Source: Humulus lupulus
Taxonomy: Eukaryota > Streptophyta > Magnoliopsida > Rosales > Cannabaceae
Length of the DNA stretch: 64,000 nt
Direction of reading: 5' to 3'
Assembly (NCBI RefSeq): GCF_963169125.1
Contig: NC_084802.1
Location: forward strand, 113,092,903 to 113,156,902
Both the position numbers and the translations under genes were made by a program. The notes under the pieces are model-generated. The model ran no database searches. It was not told the DNA's origin and was given only the letters and a program-made list of their open reading frames with translations. Below, piece after piece: positions 24,128-36,834 of the stretch (position 1 is its first letter; every line of letters starts with the position of its first letter).

Positions 24128-25083
24128 TGTAACGCCTTACTGCCTTAGAGGCATTACTAAGTGAGTTTAAAATGTTCAATTAACTCGCTCAGCGAGGTTT
24201 TTAGAAAAAAAGTGTGATTAAACAAAGAGACAAGGCTGTAATCTTTAAGAAGTACTCTATTTCATTAAAAGTTCAAGAGTTTAACATTCGGGATCCCAGA
24301 ACTTGGTTTATAAAATATTTACATCTCAAAGCAAGTTTATAAGTAATTAACCATCAAAACTAGGGTTTGTACAACCATTTCTCAAAAATATCCCCAACCA
24401 AAGCAGTCGGGCAGGCCAAACATGTACGCGCCGCCCCCACGCTCTGCGTACTCATGGCTGGTTGACTTTCTCTTTGCCCTTACCTGCAACACAGAGCACC
24501 CGTGAGCCGAAGCCCAGCAAGAAAACTCATACATCACATAACATATGCATATCATACAATCACTATAGAAGATAACTCATATCTAGTCAGACAGTCCATA
24601 AGATTTAAACACATATACGACCATGCCGTCCCAGAAGCGTTGCCAAAGCCTAGGATCTCGGTCTACACCGTAAGGATATCCCATGTATCCATTGGGGTCT
24701 CACCCTAGTCACAAGCACTCCATGTGCTAAGTGATATTCCCGGCCCCACTGCCGTTCTCGGCCTTCGCTGTTCTCGGCCCTTCGCCGTTTCCACTGCTAT
24801 TACCACATTTAGCATTCTCAAATAACAATCAAATATATATATCATTCATTTAAAGCTACATCCTAGCAATGATACAATCTAGGGTCGCGCCCTGCAACAA
24901 TACTATGGGCCCAAGCCCTACTCTACGGGTGCTACAGTTTTCTTACCTGTATCCCGAGCTTCACAATGCACCAAAGCCGCGAGCACGGTCCTCTAACCCG
25001 AGCCTCTCTGAAGACCTAGTCACAACACATATAAAACATCCTTTAATACTAAACAATCCAAAACCATTTCCTGGGACCAATCC
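24128..25083 (-). repeat. Truncated 5' LTR of gypsy-2
   Basis: Matches 14381-15320 closely, including the conserved block (24480-24521, 393 bp from the edge as in the other LTR). A tandem duplication of a short CGGCC/TTCGC word near 24762-24790 is absent from the partner. Ends abruptly at copia sequence. Confidence 0.88.
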
Positions 25084-26254
25084 AAAATGACATTCCTTAA
25101 TGGTGACCTTAATGAGGAGGTCCGTATGGAACAATCCGAAGGGTTTTTCCTACCAAAGAATGAACATAAAGTGTGTAGACTTGTAAAATCCTTCTATGGA
25201 TTGAAACAAGTTCCAAAGCAATGGCATGAGAAATTCGATCAAGCCATTATGCCTAATGGGTTTGGGCATAACAATGGAGACAAGTGTTTCTATTCCAAAA
25301 CTTGTAAGGCATATGTGATCATTGTTTGGCTATATGTGGATGACATGCTTATCTGAAGTGGGATAATAAAAACGAAGAGGTTTCTATCGTCAATCTTCAA
25401 GATGAAAGATCTTGGAGAAGTTGATACCATACTTGGTATCAAAGTGAATAAAAATAGTGTGGGTTTTTCTTTGGGGCAAGCCCACTATATTGAGAAAGTA
25501 TTGAACAAATTTAACCATCTCAAGGTAAAGAAGTCAATACTCCATTCGACCATACTGTAAAGCTCAATTGGAGAATGCAAGTGCTATAAGGAATCTTATG
25601 TACGCAGGTAAGTGTACTAGACCTAATATAGCTTTTGTGGTAAGTAAACTTAGTTGGTTTACAAGTAATCTAAGTGTGGATAACTGGAAGGCTATTGTGA
25701 GAGTCCTAGGTTATCTTAAGAAAACCAAAGGACTAAGCCTTCACTACTCCAAATTTCCTTTAATCTTAGAAGGGTATACGGATGCAAGTTGGATATCCAA
25801 TCTAGGGGACAACTTGTCCACCACTGGTTGGGTATTTACACTTGGTGGTGGTGCAATTTCTTGGGGTTCCAAGAAACAAACTTGTATATCTCACTCTACT
25901 ATGAAAGCAGAGTTCATATCTCTAGCTGCCACCAGCAAAGAGGCCAAATGGTTAAGGGATCTTTTGAAGGAGATACCCCTAATCAAAGAGAATGTATCCA
26001 CTATGTCAATAACTTGAGATAGCCAAGCAACATTGGCTAGAGCATGCAGCGAAGTGTATAATGGGAAGTCTAGACAAACTAGTCTAAGACATGGATATGT
26101 AAGAGAATTGATTCAAAGAGGAGTCATCTCCATATCCTATGTGAGAACAAGTGAAAACTTGGTGGATCCTTTCACTAAGCCACTAACGAGAGATTTAGTG
26201 GCTACCTCGTCTCGAGGGATGAGACTTAAACTCCCTAAAGAGATTTATGATTGA
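25084..26254 (+). pseudogene. Copia B reverse transcriptase (rest) and RNase H
   Basis: Begins MTFLNGDLNEEV, continues through VCRLVKSFYGLKQ and the RT active site LYVDDM (about 25330). After a stop and a shift it gives KMKDLGEVDTILGI, then RNase H with GYTDASW, TTGWVFTLGGGAISWGSKKQ and the SLRHGYVREL end (26033-26254). The catalytic YVDD is kept. Breaks near 25356 and 25560 and stops near 26015 inactivate it. It joins to 13194-13425 at the protein level. Confidence 0.85.
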
Positions 26255-26863
26255 TGGTAACCTATCTTGATACTAGTTACTTAACTAGTGTTAGATTCAA
26301 TAGGTAATAACAAGTCAATCAAGTGAATATTAGTTGTACTCAAAATAGACACATCTAAGATATGAGTACTTGTGAGTAACAAATTTGAGGGTTAAAACTA
26401 AGAGGTTTTCTAATAGAACTCAGTCTTGAGAAGAAAAGTATCTTATGGTAACAAAATACTTTAAGAGTTCTACCTATATGGACCTAGGGGTGGTGGCGCC
26501 TGTCATGAGAATTGGGAGTATTCTCAAGAACTTCCATGATTGGAAAGTGCAGATGACCATTAACGGTGCAAAGCGAGACATATAGGTCTTAAGTGAACAT
26601 AGCAAAGGTGTGTCTTATCACTAGTTTGTTATGATGGAAAATTGGCTCAATGCCTAGTGCAATCAAATTTTCAACAAACCTTGTGATAATCACACTATAG
26701 TAAAGTTCAAGTTGAAGAACACTTTACTTTATGCACCAATGCAATGACTTCTATATGACAGAGTTAGTATTTAATATAGTGGGGGAAAATGTTATATTTC
26801 AAATATAATGTTCATTGATTAAATAAGTGTTACAATAATGAACTATTTAATCTAGTGGGGGAA
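26255..26863 (+). other. Copia B 3' untranslated region with duplicated polypurine tract
   Basis: No ORF. The functional tract AGTGGGGGAA (26854-26863) sits directly before the 3' LTR. A second copy (AGTGGGGGAAAA, 26778-26789) followed by an LTR-start-like TGTTATATTTC lies 74 bp upstream. Confidence 0.7.
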
Positions 26864-28010
26864 TGTTATATTATTTTTAATATAATGTTTAGATTAAATA
26901 AGGTGACAAAGTGTGTCACATATTGTAACATAATATATATGAAAGTTATATTTTTTGGATAGTGTGAATATCCAAATGTGTAGCATATTTGAGGTTACAA
27001 AATCAGTTACAAATTTGTAACTCCCAAATATTACCCAATAATGTGTAGATTATATGTTACACTTTTTGAGTTTGAATTTCAAAAATCCATAAGTGATATG
27101 ATTGTTAGAGATGTGATTTTAACTCCTATAATGTGTATGGAAGTTAAAAAATCAAGTGGGAATGAGTTTGGAACATTTTGGAAAATTTTGGAAAATTAGG
27201 CACTTGAAATGCACTGTGGCCGCGGCTAGTGGTTGTCCTAGGCCACAACCTGGAAGACAGAAGCCAGCGATTGCAGCCAGGCATATCCCAGGCCACAGCC
27301 TGGAGTGCTCACAACATTTTTTTCCAACTTCGGTTTTATCCAATTTTGAACGTTTCCAACAACCAAGTAACTCCCAAATCTCCATTTTAATTCAATAAAT
27401 ATCCAATTAAACATTGGTAACAACCTAGGGAGTTGGTGGAATTTCAAATTCAAAGGGTGTCTCAAAAATATATAAATAGGAGCCTATTGCTCACTTGTTA
27501 GACACACTATTTTTCTATCCACTAGAGCACTTGACTAGAAAATCATCTAGAGGCTTGTTTATTCCAGAGACTATTTCTATTTGTGAGAGTTCCCTTAGTG
27601 CTTGAGATAGGGGGAAATAAGCTTTTGGACAAAGGTTGTAAACCTTTTTCCAGTTGATAATCCCCAATGCTCTTGACTTTGGTTGTGTGAATGAGAGTGT
27701 TTGTTTTTTGTTATTGTTCTTCTTTTCTACTATTGCTTTTCATCTTCGTCTCTTTATTTTTCTATTTACACTTTTGCTTTTAGAGTTGTAATCTCCTCTA
27801 CATATTTTCTCTACTACTACTAGTTTATTTGTATCGTATGTTAATAATTGTATTTCTATTATTCTCTTCATCTATGTCTTTTTACATTTACTTGTATTTT
27901 TGTTATTGAGTTGTAATCTTATTTTATCAATCATCTTGTCTTTGTATTATTTTCTTAGAGTTGTAAGAGTTTTACCATTTTCCATTGAGGTAATATATTT
28001 ATCTCTAACA
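26864..28010 (+). repeat. 3' LTR of copia B (1147 bp)
   Basis: TGTTATATTA...ATCTCTAACA. TATA box at 27469-27478. GC-rich word cluster (GGCCGCGGC) at 27211-27305, better preserved than in the 5' LTR. Confidence 0.88.
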
Positions 28011-28461
28011 GGATTTCCATGAAATCTAAATGGGGAATGAGCATAGTTGCAAGGTGATAGGCAAGGTCAATGTTGATCTCCTCTTCACATCCGAGAAATA
28101 AAGTTCTTCTTCCAAATGTGTTGAAACAATTTAAAATGCCTCGACTTTTTTTTAATAGGTCTGAGTCAAATAGCTAAATAAAAAATAATAGACAATACAA
28201 TAAGACAATTAGAGAGATTCATTACGAAATTCCAATTCCATTGAATTGAGTATGATTGTTGTATGTTTCGGACATGAGTAAAAATCTTGTAGGAGGAAAC
28301 TTGTTAAGCAAATAAGGCATCAAAGCAATGTTTGAGTCCCGCAAGATAATTTTGTCCAAGGGTAATTACTTTGTGGGAAAAAGGTATGTTTGTGATGTTA
28401 TGATCAAGTTGTGTACTCAAGACTCCAATTTTGAAAATAATGCATCTACATCTTCATGTTA
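28011..28461 (+). pseudogene. Copia A protease and integrase start
   Basis: Resumes the domain left at 219: MGNEHSCKVIGK, NVDLLFTS (protease C-terminal part), then after about 100 bp of unrelated AT-rich DNA NLVGGNLL, GIKAMFES, ILSKGNYFVGK and the Asn/Ser-rich run before the GAG-pre-integrase domain. It breaks at TGTTA (28457-28461), the target site of solo LTR L1, and continues at 32126. Confidence 0.75.
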
Positions 28462-31400
28462 TGTAAAACGCATTAAACTACTACTTTGTAAAATATGTCC
28501 ATGCTCATAAAATTATAGAAGAAAAGCTACTTAACATATGAAAATCCATTGGGGCCTTGCTAAAACCAGCAAGTTGGGCCCAATAGTTTAAAATAAAAAC
28601 AAAAGTTCTCATGCAACGTTTAAAATGAATGTAGTTCAAGTCCCACTGATAAATAAATCCATAACATCGTTCTTTAAAAGTTGGTGTTTAAGTTGATCAT
28701 TTATTTGCACATAAGATACCTCCACGCCATACACACTCTGATGTTGGAACTCCTCACATCACAGCGCGTGTCAAAGAGAAACCCTATTTATTACCTGAAA
28801 GGGGGAAAGTAAGTGGGTGAGCTAAAAGGCCAGTAAGGAAGTACAAACAACATACAAAGATAACACAACAACAACATAATCTAATCATAAGACTCATACA
28901 AATTCATATATCATAGTTAAACGTCATCATCATACATCATCATCACATCCTTGTGAACATGGCCCCCTCTCTTGTCCATGTCACATCTTGAGGTAAACAG
29001 AAGTCTCTGGTCCTTGAATAACCTCGGCGCGTCCGCCCTATGAGTTACGTCATACCTTAGTAACTCGGGTTACGTCTTATATCCTTAGTAACCCCTTTGT
29101 TGTGTCGCGTTCAACACGCTAACAACTATTTGCTTGTTCATACAACATACAATGCAATCCAGTCATATCAACACAAAGGGAATAGATGATTCATCAAATT
29201 CACATATCATCTCAAAATAGAACTTCATACTTCATATCACATAGTACATCATCATACATAGTATATCTTAATCCTCATACAAACAAACCTTACTATTTCA
29301 TAGCATAAACAAAAACATTCTATCTAACTTCCTTACCTCAGGTCCGAGCAAAGAATTAATGGAACAAACTTCACAACAAGCCTATAATCATAATCAAATA
29401 GTTTTCTTTAGCATCACATGAGATTTCTCGTACCCAACACATATACCCCATGTGTGCATTGGCCATGCACGCATGGTGCAAATTATGCATAATTTCTAAA
29501 CATGCACATTTTTCACATAGATTCACAAAAGAATAATGCCAATTCTACCTATTATCCATGCATGGTTGCCAAGTAAAAATTATATGTTTGAATAATAGAC
29601 ATATATTTGAACGTAAATGTGCATTTGCATGCGACATGCATACTTGAGAGCGTTGTTAAAAAGTGACGTTAAAAACGATAATTTCTACACTCTCATTTCT
29701 AACTTTTTCAAATAAAAATTCAGCAACATGACCCCTTCACCATTATTTACTTAGCCACTTAATACATTATTTTTACTTCATAAAAATAATTTATTTAACA
29801 TTTTTGTTAGTTTTTTTATAAAATAATAATTCCAATTATTATTTTAAATTGCATATAAAATAACAAAACATGAAATTATTTATAGGTACTTATAAATTTC
29901 ATGTTTCCTTTGAAAATAACATTTTCTTTTAAAATTAACAAAATTACAAGATTTTGTGTGAGAAAATATAATTTTTAAGTGTAGGAAAAATACATTTACA
30001 GTTGTATTATTTAAGACTTAAATTTGTGTAGTGTAAACCCATTATTTTTAAACAAAATATTTATTTTTAACTTATTAATCTAAACTTTCAGCAACTATTT
30101 ATTTTGTTTAAAAGTCACAAGTGAATTTAAACAAAAAAAAATTCTTACTAAAAATAAAGAGAACTGTACTTGTTTAAAATTTAAAAATTCATGGTTACAT
30201 TTTAAAATATCATTTTAATATATACATAGTTTAGGATATTAATTTATTTCAATAAACACACATTATTTCTTTCAGTTAAAAAGAAATTTCTTATTTTTAC
30301 CCAAAACTTCCAGAAACAAATTACTCACTCAAAAATCATAAACTTTGATTAAAATTTATATTTTCTTCATAAAATATATACAAAAACTGTAGGTATTGAT
30401 TGAGTAAAAATATAATTTTAATGTGAGTTAAAATACCCTTTTATTTACATAAAAATCAACATATCATTTGGAACATCACTTATGCATGCAAATCATTATT
30501 TCACCAAATTATTCACCAATTACATACAAAAATCAGCAAGCATATTTAATCATGAAATTCATCTTTACATCATACTTCTCAAAACTTGTACAATAACCTA
30601 CATGCTTAATCAACACAAGTCCAAACACAAACCCTAGCATGCACCTATAAACATATTATCACCCTAAGAAAGAAACCCTAACATCATTTAGATATTTAAA
30701 TCATTGGCATATCTCAAGATTAAACATGCATAGGACATGCTACAAGAAAACCTAGGCTGAAACCCACAACGTGCTTCCATTCCTTATTGTTTTCCAAAAC
30801 CCAAGAAATTCCTAACATGTTTCTAATATCACAAATTGTCACAAGATAGAAAGAGGATGAAAACTAACATGCCAGGAGACAAGAAACCCTAACATGAAAT
30901 CTTTACATATGCCTTGGCCGAACCCACATGACTATAAACATAAAAACACCAAAACAATCATATTTTAGTATATCAAAACCAAAACCCTTGTCAAACATAA
31001 TTATACATCTCTTTTTTTTTTTTTATCAAAATAATCATGATCACAAATCAGTGATTAAGATAACTATGAAAACATAAACACCTCATCAAAATGACCATAC
31101 ATTGAGATTCCATAGATTACAAATCGTATTTACAAAACAAAACCCAAACATGACCCAAGAGAATTACAATCACCCAACCAACAAGATATTGGGGAAAATT
31201 TCTATTACCTTCCTTGGTTGTGTTCAAGAACACAAGAGCACAATGACCTTGGGCACCCTAGAGTTTGTCGAAACCACACACGAGAGAAAACAACAACAAT
31301 CCAAGAAAACAAAAGTCTTAGCATCAAGAAAAGAAAAACAAAAGGGGTAGAGAGTCAAATAACAAAGAGGAACAAGAACACAAACCTAATTGAAGTCACC

Positions 31401-32125
31401 TTCTTCTCTTTCTCCTTCTCTCCCTAGCCTTCATGCCCTCTCTCTCTAGCCTTTCACGTAGCCTTTCTCTCTCTCTCTCTCTCTCTCTCTCCTCCTAGCT
31501 GACGGCACCAAGAGCATAATGCTCTCTTTTCTTTTCTTTCCTTCCTTTTAATCTAACCTAACCAGGCTAGTCCTAAATGGAATGGGTAAGTTTCCTCTTT
31601 CTAATTTTCCATTAATTTTGTTTATTCTAATTTCTCAAATAAAGAGATTTTTCAATTAAACTAAAAGAAGAAAAACACTAATTTGTCTAGCCATCATCAA
31701 TTTACATCATCAAATTGCCACATAAAATAGGAAAACAATTCCTTCCCTTTCCCACTATGACACACACCTATATCCCCTTTCCCTTTCTTTATTTTCTATT
31801 TTTTTTTTCTAATTAAATAAAATAATTCAAATAAATGGAAATAATGGTTAGGAAAATTCTACTGCATGTACACCATGCAACCATGCACATGCACACACTT
31901 AATTGCTAAGTTGCATCTCTACTTACTATGCGCCTTGGTACATTCAATCAAAACTCATTTCGTTCACAAATTAAATTAATAAAATAAATAAAATATTTAA
32001 CAATTAAATTCACACAATTTCCACCAAACAATTCTAACAATTAAAAAAAATAACTCATAACACTTAACAATTAAATAAAACAAAGCACAAAATTATTAAA
32101 AAAAAAAAAAAATTGGTGCGCTACA
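28462..32125 (-). repeat. Solo LTR L1 (3664 bp), inverted relative to L2
   Basis: Plus strand TGTAAAACGC...GCGCTACA, with 5-bp duplication TGTTA (28457-28461 and 32126-32130). Reverse complement of L2 along most of its length. Very AT-rich, no coding domain; a (CT)n run lies at 31465-31492. The conserved gypsy block is present in a variant form (28795-28837), 375 bp from the 3' end, which places the family in Ty3/gypsy. The ORFs at 31102-31427 do not recur intact in L2 and are not called. Confidence 0.9.
31465..31492. repeat. (CT)n microsatellite in L1
   Basis: Uninterrupted CT repeat of about 14 units next to other pyrimidine-rich DNA; L2 shows a GA-rich counterpart at 38875-38945. Confidence 0.9.
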
Positions 32126-33015
32126 TGTTATATGCTTGACTTTAATTCTATTACTTTGTGGCATAATAGACTTCCTCATATAGGTTTTAGTACAATTAAA
32201 AGAGTTATAAAATATGATTTAATTGTATGTAATGATATTAAGCATGACAAATGTGAACTATGTGTTAATTATAAAATGGTTAAGAAACCTTATCCTAGTG
32301 TTAAAAGAGAAACTAATTGTTAGATTTTATACATAATGATTTATGTGAAATGAATGGAATGATAACAACAAGTAACCATAGATACTTTATTAACTTTATT
32401 GATGATTGTTCCAGATTCACATCTGTTTACTTACTTAAGAATAAGGATGATGCATTTAGCATGTTTAAAATCTATAAATCCGAAGTTGAAAATCAATTGG
32501 AAAAGAAAATCAAAGTAATAAGAAGTGATAGGTGCGATGAATACTCTTCTAATGAATTCAATTTGTTTTGTGAGATGCATGGTATAATACATGAATGCAC
32601 AACCCCTTATACACCCCCAACAAAATGGTATAGCAGAAGGAAATAATAGAGCACTTGTTGAAATGATAAACGCTATGCTATTACATGCAAAGTTGAGTTT
32701 TGTGTTATGTGGAGAAGCCTTGCTATCCGCTTGTCATATTATAAACCGGATTCCTTTAAAGAAGAATCAAACTTCACCATGTGAGATATGGAAGGGAAAT
32801 AATCCCAACCTAGGGTATCTCAAAGTGTTGGGATGTCTTGCTTATTGCAAGAGCACAGAACCTAAAAGGACCAAGTTGGGTCCTAGAGAAATAAGATGTG
32901 TATTTGTTGGCTATGCCTTAAATAGTACAGCCTATAGACTATTATACTTGGAATCCAATGTCATAATTGAATCAAGAGAAGTTGAGTTCTTCGAGAACTT
33001 GTTGTAAAGGGATAA
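32126..33015 (+). pseudogene. Copia A integrase
   Basis: Good reading of YMLDFNSITLWHNRLPHIGF (GAG-pre-integrase with H...H...C..C), then the rve core: NDLCEMNG (first Asp region; the canonical H-T-D is H-N-D), FINFIDDCSRF, KVIRSDRCDEY (second Asp), then PPTKW in place of the usual P-Q-Q-N-G with a shift, RALVEMINAMLLHAKL, and the C-terminal LGYLKVLGCLAYCK and YRLLYLESNVIIESREVEF. One stop (32323) and one shift (about 32620). Ends at 33015 where the 2-kb LTR is inserted; the linker resumes at 38021. Confidence 0.88.
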
Positions 33016-34830
33016 CTGTTGGTATTAAAATAATAAAAAACAGATTAAAAACGGAAGGTTGAGTTTTTAAAAATTATTAATACCGAGCCAGGACCAATAC
33101 ATATATTTATACATTAAATCAATGCACATAGAAATATAGAAGAATAACTCTTGAAGCTTATCAAGTATCCTACCTATCTTTTTGTATAATCAAATGATCA
33201 TCCAATAAACGTATAGATCTGATTGAGACTCATACTATAGCCTTCGAAGTTGATCCTCAAACACACAAGGACATGTGTGGACACGTGAGATGCAAATGTT
33301 TGATTTAGGCTCTCTATTATTTTCTCAACACATGAGATCTGGAGAGTTTGGAGAAGAGAGAAGGCTTAGAGAATTTTTTCAATTTTCAAGCTTAGAAAAT
33401 ATTTTGAAGGATACGTCTGCTTATACGTTTCACTTATAAATCCAAGAGATAATAAACTATTTATATCTCTTATTAAAAAACTGATCATTCAAGATATTTT
33501 ATTTAATTAATTATTTTAATCAAATTAAAAAATAATTAAATAAATAAATTAACCATATTTTGACAAATTGAAATTTAAACAATTCAAATTCAAATCTCAG
33601 GCACATGGTTACACCATGTGTAGTGCCACTCACTGTGCAAGCACAGTGAGTGGCTTGTTTAGTGCTCTCCAATTTTCTCATTTGTTTGTTAATTAAAATA
33701 AGACAATATATTTGTTCATTTAAAATACTATAAATATTATTTCAAAAATAAATATCAGTTAATTCACAATTAACTTTATCTTATATTATCAGATTTGAAT
33801 AATTATCTTATACAAAGATAATATTAAACTATCTATAATATTAATCCAAAACCTGATTCATATTAATTTCAACTAATATATAGTTTTTCAAATTAAAACT
33901 AATTAGTCAAATAATTAATTAATTATACATAATCTCACAATTATCACTTAGCTCTGGAAAATTAATTCCTTTGAAATTTAGTTATTTTCTCCATTAATCT
34001 TGCCTATGACACCTGTACCATTGACAGTGTAGTATATAAGTGACTCATGGACCATGGACCTATTATACTAAACTTTAATAAACCAGACTATTAATCAAAC
34101 TCTTTATTAAATAATCTTATTAAGTCCATTATTACTCCACTATAAATATGGAATTACACTCTTAGTAATTATAGAATTATATTTATAGAGTTATTTCTTG
34201 CATTCAATTGATATAATTAATACATGTAAATATGTTCTCCAATTATTGGTTCGTTAATTAGAACTAGTCAAAATTTACCATTGTACCCTTCTAATTACCT
34301 CTTGATCCTCAAGTACCATTAATTTACTAGTGAATAATTAATCTATAATAATATTGTAGATTTGAGCTCAATAACTATTCAGTTCCAGAAGTAACCCTTA
34401 AGGGATCCAATATTCGATCTGCTAGGAAAGCTTGGAACCTATTATTGTAAAATCATGTTAGTAGCCATTCAAGGTATTTAATCTTCAAAACAAAAGTTAC
34501 TAGGCTCATTATATTAAGAGAGCTTAACAAATGGATCAGAAGATCTAATAGACATGAACAGGAGTTCATGACTACTCAGGATTAGACTGATCTACAAATG
34601 ATCATCTTTTATGATATGTATTAAATTTTTATAGTAAACGATAAGTTTATAAAGAAATTAATTCACACCGATCCTGTCATATATAATCTCAATTATATAA
34701 AGTACCTTTACTAAGATGTCTATCCACATCAGTAATCTGAATCTAGATTACTTGCAACCATTTATATGCTTAGTAAACCGTACTAGCAACCATGGATTAA
34801 ATTTAGTGCTGATAATTTAGTGAACCTTGT

Positions 34831-35235
34831 TCAATTAGGGAAAATAGGTTTCTCAGCATCTTCTAAGATTGACTGAAATTTAATTGGATCCACATGTGAT
34901 TCATATTGTGCATCATCAATCATTTCTGCAATATCATCAACTTCGTAATCCACATCAAAATTGTTATTATTCTTAGATGGTCCCTCATCAGTGACTTTAA
35001 TTCTTTCTCCATGCAAAAACCATACTTTATAACTTTTGTCTATTCCATTCCTAAATAAGTGGTCTTTTATTTTAAAAATTAGCATCCTCACAATGTTACC
35101 ACACTTAACACATGGATAAGGAATACTATTAGGAGATTGAGTATTTCTTGCACAAAATTCAAAGAAAAAATCTACTCCATTCCTATATTTCACGGATAAC
35201 CTATCCGCTGACATCCAATCTCTATCCATTGTCAA
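34831..35235 (-). pseudogene. CACTA transposase-associated domain, truncated
   Basis: 134 codons. Starts MTMDRDWM (a second ATG at 35229 gives the usual MDR.WM start). RLSVKYRNGVDFFFEF, the Cys motif PCVKCGN, DHLFRNGIDKSYKVWFLHGE and an acidic tail make up the N-terminal domain found in plant CACTA transposases (Pfam Transpos_assoc). In complete elements a long region with the transposase_21 domain follows; here the frame stops after about 130 residues and LTR sequence begins. It is open and could still be expressed as a short nuclear protein, but more likely is a remnant. Confidence 0.85.
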
Positions 35236-35329
35236 ACTTCATACAACAAAAAAACAAAAAAACAAAGCAACAAACATTAACAATTAAGTTCGTGGATTAC
35301 TTAATTGACAAGTAAATAAATGAAACAAT

Positions 35330-35870
35330 ATGTCCAAAAAAATTTGGGCAGCATTTCCCCTATTTCTATCACATTTCCCAAATTTAAAATGTGCATTTAT
35401 ACAACACATGGTATACAAAAAAATATCCAACTAATCAATCAAACATGCATAATTATCAAATTACTAAATCTTAAAAAAAATTGGGCAGCATTTCCCCTAT
35501 TTCTATCATATTTCCCAAAATTTAAATAAACCTATATTCATCACATAAATACAGCAAACCAATTAAACAATCAAACATGCATAACTCCCAAATTACTAAA
35601 TCTTAAAAAAAATTGGACAACATTTCCCCTATTTCTATCATATTTCCCAAAATTTAAATAAACCTATATTCATCACATAAATACAACAAACCAATTAATC
35701 AATCAAACATGCATAATTCTCAAATTACTAAATCTTGAAACAAAAAATTGGGCAGCATTTCCCCTATTTCTATCATATTTCCCAAAATTTAAATAAACCT
35801 ATATTCATCACATAAATACAACAAACCAATTAATCAATCAAACATGCATAATTACAGCCTTATATCACCG
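35330..35870. repeat. Four tandem repeats of 131-138 bp inside the CACTA element
   Basis: Each unit has GGGCAGCATTTCCCCTATTT, then a run to AAACATGCATAA and AATTACTAAATCTT. Copies start near 35337, 35475, 35607 and 35740; the last three are the most alike. They lie just upstream of the transposase-associated ORF in the element's sense. Confidence 0.88.
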
Positions 35871-36241
35871 CAGCACACAATCCTAGAACCTATCTCCCCT
35901 ATTTTATAATTCGTACATTCCACTAAGTTCAATATCTTAATTATACATTAAGGTTTAAAATATTACCTCTAATATAAAATCTTCCAAAACTTGATCTCAC
36001 CAACAATGTTGTCAACAAAATACCTACTCAAATATAACAATAAACAAAAAAATAATAAAATAGTTAACAAAATATAAAGAAAAATATATTAAAGCTATCT
36101 TGTAACTAAATAAACAATTAAAGAAAACAAATAATTTGTTATATGTACTCATTTATATACTTAAAGCCGAAATAAATTTTTTTTTTAAAAAGTTAACAAA
36201 TCACATAAAGAAAAATCGACTATAAATATCCTAACTAAATC

Positions 36242-36829
36242 TGTTGACCCTCGATTTAGCCAACTGACACGGAGTCAAAATATGAATGATATAGACGAAT
36301 ATGTATAGATAATAACGTAATGACAAAAGTAAAGAAAACACAGTAATTTATAGTGGTTCGGCCCCAGAATCTGGTAATGACCTACGTCCACTTAGAATGA
36401 TATTGATATGGGAACAAAAGTGTGATCAAAGAGCTTGGGCTCAATGAGTTTCAACACTCCTCATAAACAATACTAGTTTTCACAGATAATTTCTATATTT
36501 CTATGATTTCCGGGCTCCAAAAGGTCCCTTCCCATGAGCCATCTCCTGCTTTTTATAGGCTCATGGAGGGTTGCCCAATATTGTTACAGATATTATCCCC
36601 TGAATCATGGGATATTCAGAAGATTGCATGAAATAAATTCGGGATACATAAGATCTTTCCATAAATGTTGCTTTGCCAGCGGAACCACCGACCAGTCTGG
36701 TCGTGGTAAAAACAGGTCTGTCCTGTTTCTGGCGTGTCTCCTGGTCGATACTCTAGCAGACGCTCCAGGTGTCAGCCACGTGTCAAGAGATTATTTGCCA
36801 CGTCACAAATGCTAATTTATTGGATAACA
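36242..36829 (-). repeat. 588-bp solo LTR in the CACTA element
   Basis: Plus strand TGTTGACCCT...TTGGATAACA with perfect duplication AAATC (36237-36241 and 36830-36834). A minus-strand TATA box (TATAAAAAGC, 36550-36557) gives the orientation. The GTGGTTCGGCCCCAGAATCTGG-like stretch is common in LTRs of plant Tat elements. The ORF 36534-36815 in it is not called. Confidence 0.88.
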
Positions 36830-36834
36830 AAATC

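Larger units (their letters stand above)
14381..25083 (-). mobile_element. Gypsy-2: Ty3/gypsy chromovirus (Tekay-like), minus strand, 5' LTR truncated
   Basis: Has a full 3' LTR (14381-16712), gag-pol, a tRNA-iMet primer-binding site and a 5' LTR cut after 956 bp at 25083, where copia B coding resumes. The cut LTR end and the missing bases of copia B point to a deletion that removed the rest of the LTR and of fragment X. S1 is inserted in its RNase H. Its LTR ends resemble those of S1 and S2 (TGTAAC.CC.../...GGGCGTTACA in the sense direction), so these are members of one wider family. Confidence 0.88.
220..28010 (+). mobile_element. Ty1/copia element 'copia B', complete but heavily interrupted
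   Basis: Bounded by two similar LTRs (220-1379 and 26864-28010), each TG...CA. Internal copia sequence is left at 1380-3338 (gag start, integrase C-terminus), 13194-13425 (start of reverse transcriptase) and 25084-26863 (rest of RT, RNase H, polypurine tract). The rest is younger insertions. Left flank (ATATG) and right flank (GGATT) do not match, so no target duplication is visible. Copia A coding sequence reads on either side, which is the main evidence for insertion into copia A. No tRNA-Met primer-binding site is recognisable after the 5' LTR. Confidence 0.8.

Noticed and set aside
215..28015. Target duplication for copia B
   Set aside because: ATATG and GGATT do not match; no other shift of the ends gives a match, so none is claimed.
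28130..28260. Possible small transposon within copia A
   Set aside because: About 100 bp of AT-rich DNA breaks the copia reading, but no terminal repeats or target duplication could be found.
31102..31427. ORFs in L1
   Set aside because: Not kept in the inverted copy L2; DNA is LTR.
34831..35235. Host gene for a Cys/HGE-containing protein
   Set aside because: The domain is typical of CACTA transposases and the region has the CACTA terminus and subterminal repeats.
35330..35870. CRISPR-like regular repeats
   Set aside because: Units are contiguous tandem copies without unique spacers, and the context is a plant transposon.
36534..36815. 93-codon ORF
   Set aside because: Lies within a 588-bp solo LTR with clear ends and target duplication, antisense to its TATA box.
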